A stretch of 64,000 nucleotides of DNA from the NCBI GenBank assembly GCA_946965045.2, contig OX337236.1, forward strand, positions 496,001-560,000, written 5' to 3'. Under the pieces are notes generated by a model that made no database searches, had not been told where the DNA came from, and saw only the letters and a program-made list of their open reading frames with translations. This DNA comes from Epithemia pelagica. Taxonomy: Eukaryota; Bacillariophyta; Bacillariophyceae; Surirellales; Surirellaceae. Positions 1 to 9,536 of the stretch are shown piece after piece. A program made the position numbers and the translations under genes. Position 1 is the stretch's first letter. The number at the start of each line of letters is the position of its first letter.

Positions 1-2007
1 TTATTCGCCACACACTCATCGTATGGGTTCACAACAAAACCCCATTCAACCAGTTGCTTGCTTAGCATCTCCCAAAATAGCCGAGCTGCCTTTAGAGTAC
101 CGTAAAGGGCCTTGTCCAACACCACGTACAACGCTTTCTCCCCTTGTTCATAGCATATGTAGCCAGCATAGCATGGGTCAATTTCCAGTAACATCTCTAG
201 CATTTCCCCAGTAAATCTGATGTGAACAATGTCGTCCATATCTGCCTGCATAAAGGCCCCTGGGACATCTACCACTGCAACGTCTCGTTTTTCTTTTGCA
301 TCGATAGCGGCTGTTAGTAAAACCGATTCTGTTTTTACTGTAGGTGACGTCGAATCCTCTTTGGGTATATAATCGCGCTGTTTGCGCCCATCCGCGTATC
401 CGCGACCCTTCACTTTGCCTGTTCTCTTCCTTTTCAGGAACATAAGATAGGCCAGCGCATCTCTTCGTTGTTTTGGTGTTAAGCTATACCGCGCGACCGG
501 CCTCATAACCTTTCTGTCATGCAGTTGTCTCATCTCTTTCCGAACAGCGTCCAATCCTTCTTCGCCGAACTTTTTCAACCCCAACTTCAATGACATTTGT
601 GGAGTCTCCACGGTATCTTCAACTCCTGCCACTTCAGCCATGACTGCACCATCCTCGTCCTCATTTTCTCGGTCGCTTGTGTCAAATTCCTCAGGATTGT
701 ATCTGTGACTATAGTCTCGTGTTCTGCGGCTTTGTAAGCTGTATCTTCCTTCATTCTCACGGTTGCCACTTTCCTCCTCATCATGTTGTGACTGGTCATC
801 ACCTTCTTCAGCCGCAGCCATCACTGGGTCATTATTTTCGTCCGTATTGTTCACGGACCACTCTTCCTGTTCTTCTTCAATCGGCACGTCATCCACGTCG
901 GCGTCATCATCGATAGGGTCCATAGCATCATTCTCCGGCTCCTGTTCCATGACAACTGGTGGCACTCCTTCATTTTCCGCTACCTCCATTACGGGCAACA
1001 CTCCTTGGTTTTCCTCCACCACGGGCAACACTCCTTGGTTTTCATCCTCATTGTCGGCAATCTCATCCTCTGGATCGTCGTACTCGTCGTACTCATCGTC
1101 TATTTCGTCCATCTCGTTGGGGTTAAAGTCGTCATCGTCTTCGTCGTCATCATCCAAATCAAGAATGTTTGCCAGGTTGTTTCTGTCCCCGAACACAAGA
1201 CCAGGGTTTGCCTTTTGTTGCCGTGCCATCCTGTGCACCCGATCGATAACATCGTCAGGCATAGGTAGAGCAGTTGCGTGTAGTCGATTAATAACTCGTC
1301 CCGTTGAAAGACTGAGAAAATAATAACTTCCTTGGGCGTTTCCGGTCGGTCGTAGTGCGAGTGCCCCAATCGTCCTTGGGTCCATAGAGTTGTCGTGCTC
1401 TTCGTGTGTTTGGCAGTATTCCCCGAATTGATACTTGCAGTGGCGGCTATAATCTAGCTTTTGTCCTGTAATGATCGTTCTGGGACTTGCCTCTTGAGAT
1501 ACGCCACTCGCAATAGGAAACCCGTTCAGCCAGAACACAGCCGACTTTGCCATTTTGATGACTAGTCTCCCAGGTATTTTCTTGAACGGTAGTGTATTGT
1601 AAGTTGCCCGAATCCGCTCCTTCATCGTCCTGATGTATCTTTCCACGTCTCCAACGTGTTCGTCTCTCGAAGTATCATTGAGTGCGATCCCCATGTCGGC
1701 TAGAGCGCCCTTCAAATACGAAAATGCGCCATCCATCAGTGACGATTCCACCTTGAAACCGGCTCTTCGATATACCTGGCAGATGTGTTTGATTGCTTCC
1801 AACATTGGGCCTTCCTTCAAGCTCGCCATGGCTTCAAACCAAAGACGCGGAGCACGACAGTCTCCGTACAGACTCTTGTGGACTTGCAAAACTTTGTCGC
1901 CATGTCCTTCGCCATAGCCGTGAGGCAGGTTCACGTAGATTGGTTCCGGAAGACTGGATTGGACGAATGCGTTTTTGAAATCAATGGATGCTGTTGCCAA
2001 ATTGTGT
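1..2007 (-). CDS. Chimeric copia pol fragment (RT-integrase-RT), open at window edge
   Basis: One frame stays open on the minus strand from 2007 to base 1, so the gene continues outside the window. It begins inside a reverse transcriptase: SIDFKNAFVQ, then YVNLPHGYG and LYGDCRAPRLW near 1830-1960. Near 1800-1830 it passes without a stop into a different copia integrase C-terminal half (DEHVGDVERYIRTMKERIRA around 1620-1680). An acidic linker follows at about 850-1180. A second RVT_2 reverse transcriptase starts near 560 and contains VDVPGAFMQADMDD and LDKALYGTLKAARLFWEM. An RT followed by an integrase is the wrong order for one copia pol, so this is a fusion of two elements. The in-frame TAA at 2008-2010 separates it from the rest of the upstream element. 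No function is expected. Confidence 0.75.
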
Positions 2008-2010
2008 TGT

Positions 2011-5000
2011 TATGCGAGAATCAACAATAAACGAACGGCGGGCCAATCGATCACCGGAGCAAATGTGTCTTCTTTGTCAAAGGTAGCTTTTTGCTGGTCT
2101 CCTCGAGCGACGAGACGGGCTTTGTATCGTGAGAGAGTCCCATCGGGCAGTCGCTTTCGCTTCAAGGTCCACATGCTGTCAACGATTTCCTTTCCGTTTG
2201 CAGCACTGCGTGGGACAAGAGTGAATGTTCCTTTTCCCTCCAGTTCGTCGAGTTCGCAATCCATGGCAATGAACCATTTTTCTTGTTCTTCCTGGTCCAT
2301 GTGTCGCACGTCGAAGTATGACGGGTTATTGGCATCAAAAGACTTGGAAGCAAAATATCGTGGGTCCCAGTCGTCAATAATGCCATGAGTGGTACTTGAT
2401 TGCAGCTGGTACAAACGGTCATGGAAGTAACTGGGATGTTCGTGGTCTGGATTGCTGTAGTGGTCCCAATTAAGGTGATTGGCATATGAGGCAAAACTGG
2501 ACGGGTCGGTATTGATGGCTTGAGTGAAGAAGAAGCGGTGCATGTCGTTTGAAAAGGTGTTGAAACGATGGAGACTGTGGTGGTTGCTCCATTCGCTGGT
2601 TGGGAGATCGAAGGTGACATGTCGCTCCGGATCGGGAAAACGACGAGGTGCGGCACGTTGGCGACGAGAACGACGAGGACCGGAATCCAACTCTGGCTCG
2701 CCCAATTCAACTGGCGGTTCCAACTCTGGCTCGCCCAATTCAACTGGTGGTTCCAACTCTGGCTCGCCCAATTCAACTGGCGGTTCCAACTCTGGCTTGC
2801 CCAATTCAACTGGAGGCATAGGTGTACTGGGAGTACGTGGTGTACGTGGTGGAGTAGAAGGAGGATTGGGAGAAGCTGGCGCTGGTTGTGGATCAATGCG
2901 TGGAGTTCTCTCGCCCTCGTCGGCAATAGGAGGATTGGCGGCGACAGATCGGGAAGGGGGCGCCCAGGAAGAATCAAGTGGAGGCAAGTCCCGGCGATGT
3001 CCGAGCAGTGATCTTCAAGATAGGTGTCGCGAGTAAAGAAATCCGGGAGGTCAATCGGACCCAAAGGAGCTTCCCAAGAACTGTGCACGGTGTGGAAAAG
3101 CTCGTCGTGGACGACATGGAACTGAGGGCTAATGTGGTTGGTAGTCAAATTCCGAATAAGTCCAATGGTGGTGGAGTGTTGCGTCAAAAAACCGAGAAAT
3201 TGACCTTGTCGAGCTCGGGGAGACCACTTCGGAACCTTCTTGCCATCTTGGAGACGTGGGTCCAACACATACGAAGGACAACCCCAAACTCGTAAGCAAC
3301 GTAATTGGGAACAATGTTCTTTCACGCCAGTGAACAATTCCATGGGGGAGAGAGTGGAGTCTTCACGTGGTACGTGATTATCGATCCAAACGGCATAGTC
3401 GAGTGCCATGGGCCAAAGGTTTGGAGAAAAGCCGTCGGGCCAATGCAAGTGGCAATGGATCATCATCGTTCGGGCCATACTTGTAACGGTTTGGATGGCG
3501 CGTTCGGCACCACCGTTCTGATGATGAGCGCCAACACCGGACACAGTATGCAGGGGTTTGACTTCGAGATGGTCCGCCTGTAACGATCGTTCAAAGGCAT
3601 CACTAGTAAGAATGCCGTTGTCGGAGTGGTAACGTCGGATGGTGCGACCGACTTGACTTGCAAACGTTTCGAGGGAGAATTTCGATCGGATGGTGTCGCT
3701 CCCGCCGAGTGAGACTTGATGGTATACAAAGATGGCACGGGAAGCATGATCGAAAAAGAGAGTTCCACCACAAAAACGATGTTTGGCGCGCTCACGTCCT
3801 TTGGTGTGATACAAACGTCCACGAACAGAGGACTCGTAGTGGTCGATGGACACCAAATCTCCAGGTTCCAATTTCAAAGGATCATGAGGGATGTGCCCGG
3901 CATCAGAACGTGGTCGCTTGACAGTAGACTTGGTGGGACGACGTTTGGCTTTACCCAACAAACAGGCTCGACATTTTGGAAGTGGACAAGTAAGACAACC
4001 AGTGCCTTTTGGTTTGAGACAAGAGTCGGGGCTGGTCTCATGACAGTGGTAGAGGTTTTGGATCTGGCGCATGTTCAAGTGTCCTAATCGTTGGTGATCC
4101 AAGAGTAAATGTTTCTGAGCGGTAGTCAAGTTCTCATTGCTTGTTGAGAGAACGTCATCAGGGTCAACAACTTGTTGGTTCAAGGCATCAGCGAGAGTAG
4201 CTCGAGGCATGTCATGAGGCTTGGTACAAAGAGGACAACGACACCAGTTGGTAGTGCTGCAACGACATTGTGGGTCATTGGCATGACTATGGACCTTTGT
4301 TGAGACGTGAACATTTTTGGCTTTAACCAAAGGGAGGTTTACATTGTGGTCGATTGGAACGGTTAGTCGCCCACCAATGGCGTCAGTTTTGATGCTGGCA
4401 TAAACATGATTGCTCTCGAAACTTGGGAATCGTTGATCCAAGTTAAGGTAATCGGCACAAACTTGTGGGGAACAGAGTCGACTTCCAGCAGCTTTGCAAA
4501 GATTGGCAGGGAATGTCCAGCGAATGAGGTCTCCATTTTTGCTGATTGCATCGTACGCCACAATTCCAGCACCAATGATGGGAAACTTGTTTTCGTCAGC
4601 CGCAGTGGACATCGAACCAAAATTGCCGTAAGTAATTTCAACGAAGTCGTCAGAGGACATCGTGAGTCCGTGAGATGCTCCAGTATCTAAGATGATGTTC
4701 AAAAGAGGGTCTGCTGATGAACAAGCTTGGGGTTCTTCAATAAACATTGTCGGGTCAAGACGGATGTTGAAAAGTTTTGAATATGTTGTCGGAGTCAAGC
4801 GGTGTGAACGAATCAGATTACTGAAATCATCTCCGAGTTCTTCGAGAGTCAGATCATCAGGGTGAGGAGCAAGGTCGATGTCAGGTCGGGTTGAAAAAGG
4901 TGCTAAGTCAAACAGAGTCTCGCTGCAGAAGGCGCTAAAATGTGGGCCGTATCCAGTCAAGTGAAGATAACGTGGCCGTGGTACAAAAGGTGTTTCCTCA

Positions 5001-5635
5001 TCATCAAAACCAAGGATGTCAAGAACTGATTTCCAATCAAAAGTCTTCAAGGAAGGAGTCAACATCAGTTCAAAAAGGTACGTAGAGACAGTATCGTCGT
5101 CAAGGCCATCAATGTAAGAGTTCCAAATCTTGAGGTGTCGTTTTGATAAACGATATTTGCGTCGCATCTCGCCCCGTACCCGAAAGGAAGGAGTGAACGA
5201 CTGTAAGCAAAAAGGGTATGTACTGGAAGCAAATCGAACGAAGCCAGTGTGGATGCTGGTCAAAGATGCGGAAGAAAGGTTAACAACGCGGTCAAGGAGC
5301 ATTAAACGACAATCAAACCCACTTGGAGGGAAGGCGTGCGGTAGTAAGATGTCAGAGTCGATACGATCCAAGTGACGCTGAAGGGTACCCAACGTAGGAA
5401 GAGGAACAAGGAAGCCAGTAACACCCAACAAGGAAGCATCGCAACAACTCGAAAGAACAAGCCACAGGTAGAAAAGGGAACCAAGCCAACGTCGATGTAA
5501 AGTTAAAGGGGGAAATCGAAGCAAAACAAACAAAGTAAAACAAACCATCATGGCGGCAAACGAAAGGATGGGCCAAGACCAACAAAGCAAACCAAAGCCA
5601 GACCAAAACAAGGGACACCACGACAGAATCTCCAT
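2011..5635 (-). pseudogene. Copia pol: protease, integrase and start of reverse transcriptase, broken
   Basis: The N-terminus is hydrophobic. The aspartic protease motif is DTGASHG near 4690. A pre-integrase segment (LDHQRLGHLNMRQI, near 4110) is followed by Cys-rich CLTCPLPKCRACLLGK. The integrase core shows its acidic triad in SIDHYES (near 3850), YHSDNGILTS (near 3625) and NGGAERAI (near 3510). The reading frame changes near 3010: upstream is integrase, downstream (2987-2011) are a proline/glutamate-rich linker and RT (YKARLVARGDQQ, EDTFAPVIDW). A TAA at 2008-2010 falls where a tyrosine codon is expected after LLLILA. With the hAT insertion removed, the pol ATG would be at 6613, 16 codons upstream of the ATG at 5635. 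It is therefore disrupted in at least three places. Confidence 0.75.
2687..2818. repeat. 33-bp tandem repeat, four units, in the pol linker
   Basis: Four consecutive 33-bp units, the last diverged, starting at 2687, 2720, 2753 and 2786. In the minus-strand pol frame each encodes the 11-residue unit PPVELGEPELE. It lies between integrase and reverse transcriptase, a region that tolerates length change. Confidence 0.9.
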
Positions 5636-5678
5636 GAAATCAAAGCAAGGGGCAGAAGAACACTGGAGGGATGTTCGC

Positions 5679-6600
5679 TAGAGCTGGGTCAAGCGTCAAG
5701 CGCTCAAGCGCTCAAGCGCTTGACCTCTCAAGCGCTTGAGGAGCTCCAGCGCAGAAAGGGTGTTGCTTGAGAGCTCAAGCGCTCAAGCACCCGGACTACC
5801 GGAAAGTCCCTAAACGTAGCAAAAACCCTAATTCATCTGCCCTTCACACCTTTCCAAAATGCCCGAGAACTCCAGTGATGATGAGAATGAGTCATCATAC
5901 CATCCAGATGATGATAATGATGAGCAAGTGTCCGAAGAGGAACTAATAGCAGGAAGTTCCTTCTCCAACCAAGAGGGCAAGGACAGAAGTGGAGTTTGAA
6001 GTCAGTGACACGCTGGGAGAAATGATGGATGACAAAGAGGATGACAATGGAGACTCCAGGAAGATTTATAGTGGAGGGGTATCCTATGCTACCATCTGCC
6101 GTCTTGAAATTGACAAGTTCCGTACAACGGCAGGACTTAAAATGTACTACGTGAACAAGGCTGGGACGAAAGTTGCACAAGATCCTTTGCTCTCTTGGTG
6201 GAAAGGAAAGGCAAGTGAGTTTCCCAATATTTGGTGACTTGCTCTTAAGTATCTTGCCATGCCGGCAACAGCAGCCTCCTCTGAACGGGCATTCAGTATT
6301 GCTGGTCTGATAATCACGCCAAAACAATCATACTTTGATCCTTCAACAGTTTCTGATCTCCATTTTTTGCGTGAGAACTGGGGAAGTATCTTCTAACAGA
6401 GTTTCCATTGCATATCAGTTACATAATAAGAGTAGTTACCATTTCACTAGAGGTATTGCGATGAGTCTATTGCCATAGTTTCCCGTGTTAGCCCTGTTCG
6501 CTGCCGCTTGAGCGCTTGAGCGCTTGAATTTGGTCCTAGCTCAAGCGCTCAAGCGCTTGAGTTCTCCAGCAGAAAAAAGCTGTTGCTTGACCCAGCTCTA
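5679..6600 (+). mobile_element. Non-autonomous hAT DNA transposon, 922 bp
   Basis: The ends are perfect 16-bp inverted repeats: TAGAGCTGGGTCAAGC at 5679-5694 and its complement at 6585-6600. The element is bracketed by an exact 8-bp direct repeat ATGTTCGC (5671-5678 and 6601-6608), the target-site duplication length of the hAT superfamily. Subterminal arrays of TCAAGCGC/GCGCTTGA occur at 5696-5800 and 6508-6565. Inside is a decayed transposase ending in the hAT C-terminal dimerisation motif. It is too short for a full transposase, so it must have moved using an enzyme made elsewhere. Confidence 0.93.
5859..6396 (+). pseudogene. hAT transposase remnant
   Basis: An acidic N-terminus opens at 5859 in one frame (MPENSSDDENES). 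The coherent sequence then shifts frame near 5960 and continues as PTKRARTEVEFEV, a basic nuclear-localisation-like segment. The frame from 5989 carries a UGA at 6235-6237 and then resumes with ATAASSERAFSIAG (about 6259-6303) and LHFLRENW, the conserved hAT dimerisation region, ending at TAA 6394-6396. The catalytic core is absent. One frameshift, one nonsense codon and a large internal deletion make it non-functional. Confidence 0.85.
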
Positions 6601-6612
6601 ATGTTCGCCCCA

Positions 6613-8016
6613 TTAAAAATCCCGACGTCGCAAAGATGAAACGGAAGCAATGGTACCGGTTTGAGTAGACGATGAAGGTGGAGAAGTAGAGTCAGCGACG
6701 GTAGCATCGGAATCATCAGAAGTGGTAGTGGTGCTTGCAGCGGCAGGAGTGGAAGGAGTGTTCTGCCGACGAGCTCGGACCTTGGTTGGATCATGGCGAG
6801 AAGTGCTATGGTTGCCCCAACGGCCCACACCATTGTCGGTACCGTTAGGACACAAAGCACACCACCAAATCTTCTTATCGCCGTTAAGGGGGTGAGGCCG
6901 CCAGTTGGGTTCACCCTCACCAGGAGGAGTAGTGTCAATGGGAAGACGAGTCCGGCCTCCACCAGATTTACCCCCGTTGTTGGAGGAAGATTTCTTACTG
7001 TCGGACAAGGTTTCATTACTCGTGAAAGAAGAACTGTCGGAACTACTTGTGGGCAACCATTTGTCGGCCAAGAGGAGATCATTGTACTTGAGAATGACAC
7101 GTTCACAGAGCGCCACAAAGTCTTGTAAAATAGCATCATCATTGTTCTCGAGGTTGTCAAGAAATCCAAGTAACTTCGGAACGGTGCAAGTTTGAAGCTG
7201 AATGAAGAAGATATTAGCAACATCCTTGGGAACGTGTCCACTGACATTCAAACGCATGATAGCGTTGTTGAAAGTCGCGCAGAAGTTAGGGATGTTTTCT
7301 CCAGGGTAATCAGTGACCTTGTGGGACTCCAAGCGACGGACGATATTGCGAGCAGCTTTATGAGTCGTGGACATCATTTGGTTCAAAATCATGTGAAGAA
7401 TGAGAGGTCCGCCTTGTTTGTTTTGGGGAATTGAGATCAACCGATGCTCGATGTCAGAGCGAAGGGTGGATTCACACGATCCCAGAAGTAACTCTTGGCT
7501 CCATGAAAGGTTCTGAGGATGGATCCTCTCGCTAGTATTTTTAGCATAGACTTGATTACTTAGGCGAACTTGTCCCTCACTGATCGTACAAGCACTGCTC
7601 AACAAATCCACGGTAGGCTTTGTCTCATCCAGGTCACCAGAAGCCGGATCGATGGGGAGAACTTGGAACACGGACTGCATACAGTAGCTCATCAAACGGC
7701 CCTTGAGGTTGAAGAGCTGCATCATGACTTTGTTGTTGTGGCCAAAGAAGTCGGTGTCATCCGTGATACGAATGCTGGTGGTTTCCAGAGTAAAGGCAGG
7801 GGACAAAGGAGATACAGCTTCATTGCAGAACTCAAAGAGATTCTTGCCTCCCAAAGATCCACGGTACTTGGGGGTAACGGTATCGGCAAAAGCTCCAAGT
7901 TCAAAGTCACGACTTTTCTTTGCCGTGAAAGTGATACCATTCACGGTGGCCGTATCACCACTCAGAGTCGGAGCAGCGGCTTTGGTCGGCGTCGAGAACG
8001 GAGTGTTGATCTTCAT
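6613..8016 (-). CDS. Copia gag polyprotein
   Basis: A 467-residue reading frame that appears intact. It would form the nucleocapsid of the retrotransposon particle. Near the C-terminus there is a Cys2His2-like knuckle (WWCALCPNG, then WGNHSTSRH), where other copia elements usually carry a CCHC zinc knuckle, followed by a Ser/Thr-rich tail. The first ATG of the frame is at 8016. The stop TAA (6615-6613) shares one base with an ATG (6613-6611) that opens the pol frame, giving TAATG. The hAT element inserted only a few bases beyond this point, so gag was left undamaged while pol was separated from it. Confidence 0.8.
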   Translation of the reverse strand: MKINTPFSTPTKAAAPTLSGDTATVNGITFTAKKSRDFELGAFADTVTPKYRGSLGGKNLFEFCNEAVSPLSPAFTLETTSIRITDDTDFFGHNNKVMMQLFNLKGRLMSYCMQSVFQVLPIDPASGDLDETKPTVDLLSSACTISEGQVRLSNQVYAKNTSERIHPQNLSWSQELLLGSCESTLRSDIEHRLISIPQNKQGGPLILHMILNQMMSTTHKAARNIVRRLESHKVTDYPGENIPNFCATFNNAIMRLNVSGHVPKDVANIFFIQLQTCTVPKLLGFLDNLENNDDAILQDFVALCERVILKYNDLLLADKWLPTSSSDSSSFTSNETLSDSKKSSSNNGGKSGGGRTRLPIDTTPPGEGEPNWRPHPLNGDKKIWWCALCPNGTDNGVGRWGNHSTSRHDPTKVRARRQNTPSTPAAASTTTTSDDSDATVADSTSPPSSSTQTGTIASVSSLRRRDF

Positions 8017-8665
8017 GGTGGTAAGCAAAGGGACTTGGTAAGGCTTCAGAGAGTCTTGGGTTCAGAGCAACGTTGTGCTTTTACAATGAGTGAAAGAAGG
8101 TGAGGACTAATTTGTGAAGCGGTCGTGAAAAAATGGGAGTCAATTGAATTCAAAGGTAGCGGTTCGGAATTTGATACACAGTTCACGTTGAAAGGTAGCG
8201 GTTTGAATTGGTTGGAAGTCAAGGGCTGTGTTATCTTGAGTCTCACCACAATTCGAGGGTTAAATGTTGTTTTAAGACCAACCATGTTCCAAAGTGAGTA
8301 TGTCAAAAAGAGTAGGAATATCCAGCGGTAGCGTTTGAGCTCATAACCTGTCGTTGTGTGAGTGTTTAAGGAGGCGCTCGCTTTGAGGGTGTTGTAGAGG
8401 AGTCGAATGGTCGTAACCGCTTGGGGTTGACCATTGTGGGACGATTCATTTGGAAGGTTCATAGTCGGTCTATGGAGTGAGGAGTTTGTCTTTTGAGTAA
8501 GTTTGAAAATTATGAGACGGAGCTAGGACTATGTTTTGTGTGGTGAGTGGTAAGGTTGATTCGTGCATGTCTGAGTGAGTAATGGATGGTATCGCCTGGA
8601 GGCGTTTGTTGTGACACCCCCAACGATCGAACAGAAACAAAAGATACCCTCACAAACGTGAAACG

Positions 8666-8711
8666 ACTGATTATCAGACCCGCGTGACGTCTCTATGACG
8701 ACCTGAATGCA
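8666..8711 (-). repeat. Dispersed 46-bp direct repeat, copy 1
   Basis: It matches 12228-12273 in the same orientation at 38 of 46 positions; the right-hand 14 bases (ACGACCTGAATGCA) are identical. It lies in the possible LTR, downstream of a minus-strand TATA-like sequence. It may be promoter or leader DNA shared with the region upstream of the next gene. Confidence 0.7.
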
Positions 8712-9040
8712 GTAATTATATCGTCCCGGTCGCCTTGATAGGAGGCACTCTTATATAGGTTAACAGCACATTGAGCAAAACCACACGAGCTCTATTATGA
8801 TGCATTACCATCCATTTATTCTCTAGAAGTATAGATTCAGTGCCAGAAGGAACACCTAGAGGAAAGAAAAACTCTTGTACGGATCTTCATCGCTACTTAC
8901 CATCATAGCAATCATGGTCGTCGCTTCCCGTCAGAATGATCGGGGTTAGCTCAAGTCTTCTTCGACCTATATATCTTCACGAAGAATGTCCGGACGTTTG
9001 AGCTGAATGCGTTTCCACAGGCTATGGAAAAGATGATCTA

Positions 9041-9316
9041 AGGCGCGGAGAAGAGCCCTCTTGATCTTTCCGCTTTTGGTTGTGTTCGTCCAAAAAGAGT
9101 CTACTTTTCTTCCGTAAAAATCGCGTGGGGCTCTTTCGATCGACCGCTACACTTCAATTCCAGAATCAGTTGCGGAGGCGCAGAGAAGAGCCCTCTCGAT
9201 CTTTCCGCTTTTGGTTGTTCGTCCAAAGAGTGGTCCTGCCGCTACTTTTCTTCCGTCAAAATCGCGCGGGGCTCTTTCGATGGACCGCTGCACTTCAATT
9301 CCGGAATCAGTTGCGG
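9041..9316. repeat. Imperfect tandem duplication, about 135-141 bp unit
   Basis: Unit 1 (9041-9175) and unit 2 (9176-9316) share long blocks such as GAAGAGCCCTCT, TTTCCGCTTTTGGTTG, CTACTTTTCTTCCGT and GGGGCTCTTTCGAT. Both end with AATCAGTTGCGG. Differences are point changes and a short insertion in unit 2. There is no coding signal. The duplication lies inside the possible LTR. Confidence 0.85.
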
Positions 9317-9536
9317 GGCGGCCTCACCAAGTGCAACTGCGGGATGCGCGCCTCGTCAATCCCTCAAGTGACACCAGTACATCCCATGCGGGATACTGCT
9401 CGAACTCAAAACTCGCTAATTGATGTCACATCAAGAAAAGTAAAGACAACATCTTAGCGATAATGCTTTACTATTAGTATTTTGTTTCATGCATCAGAAT
9501 TATCGATTTCTCTAAGCTTAGATTCCTTCACAACCG

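Larger units (their letters stand above)
1815..9433 (-). mobile_element. Ty1/copia LTR retrotransposon, degenerate, carrying a nested hAT element
   Basis: On the minus strand this has the copia order gag (8016-6613), protease, integrase and the start of reverse transcriptase. It is interrupted by a hAT insertion (5679-6600), a frameshift near 3010, a nonsense codon at 2008-2010 and fusion to another element near 1815. The right boundary is uncertain. A possible 5' LTR runs 9433 to 8607 because the ends form an imperfect inverted pair (TGATGTGACA / TGTCACAACA on the minus strand). No tRNA primer-binding site was recognised and the 3' LTR is not in the window. The core region 2011-8016 is well supported; the LTR call is weak. 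Confidence 0.7.
8607..9433 (-). repeat. Possible copia 5' LTR
   Basis: Between gag and the next gene there is no convincing coding region. The interval 8607-9433 has ends TGTTGTGACA and TGTCACATCA (plus strand), a 9/10 inverted match of the TG...CA type expected of LTR ends. A minus-strand TATA-like CCTATATAAG lies near 8750. Against this: no primer-binding site follows the inner end at 8606, and there is no second LTR for comparison. Treat as a hypothesis. Confidence 0.25.

Noticed and set aside
2524-3036. Plus-strand frame with NSGSPNSTGGS repeats
   Set aside because: Antisense reading of the 33-bp repeat in the retrotransposon pol linker.
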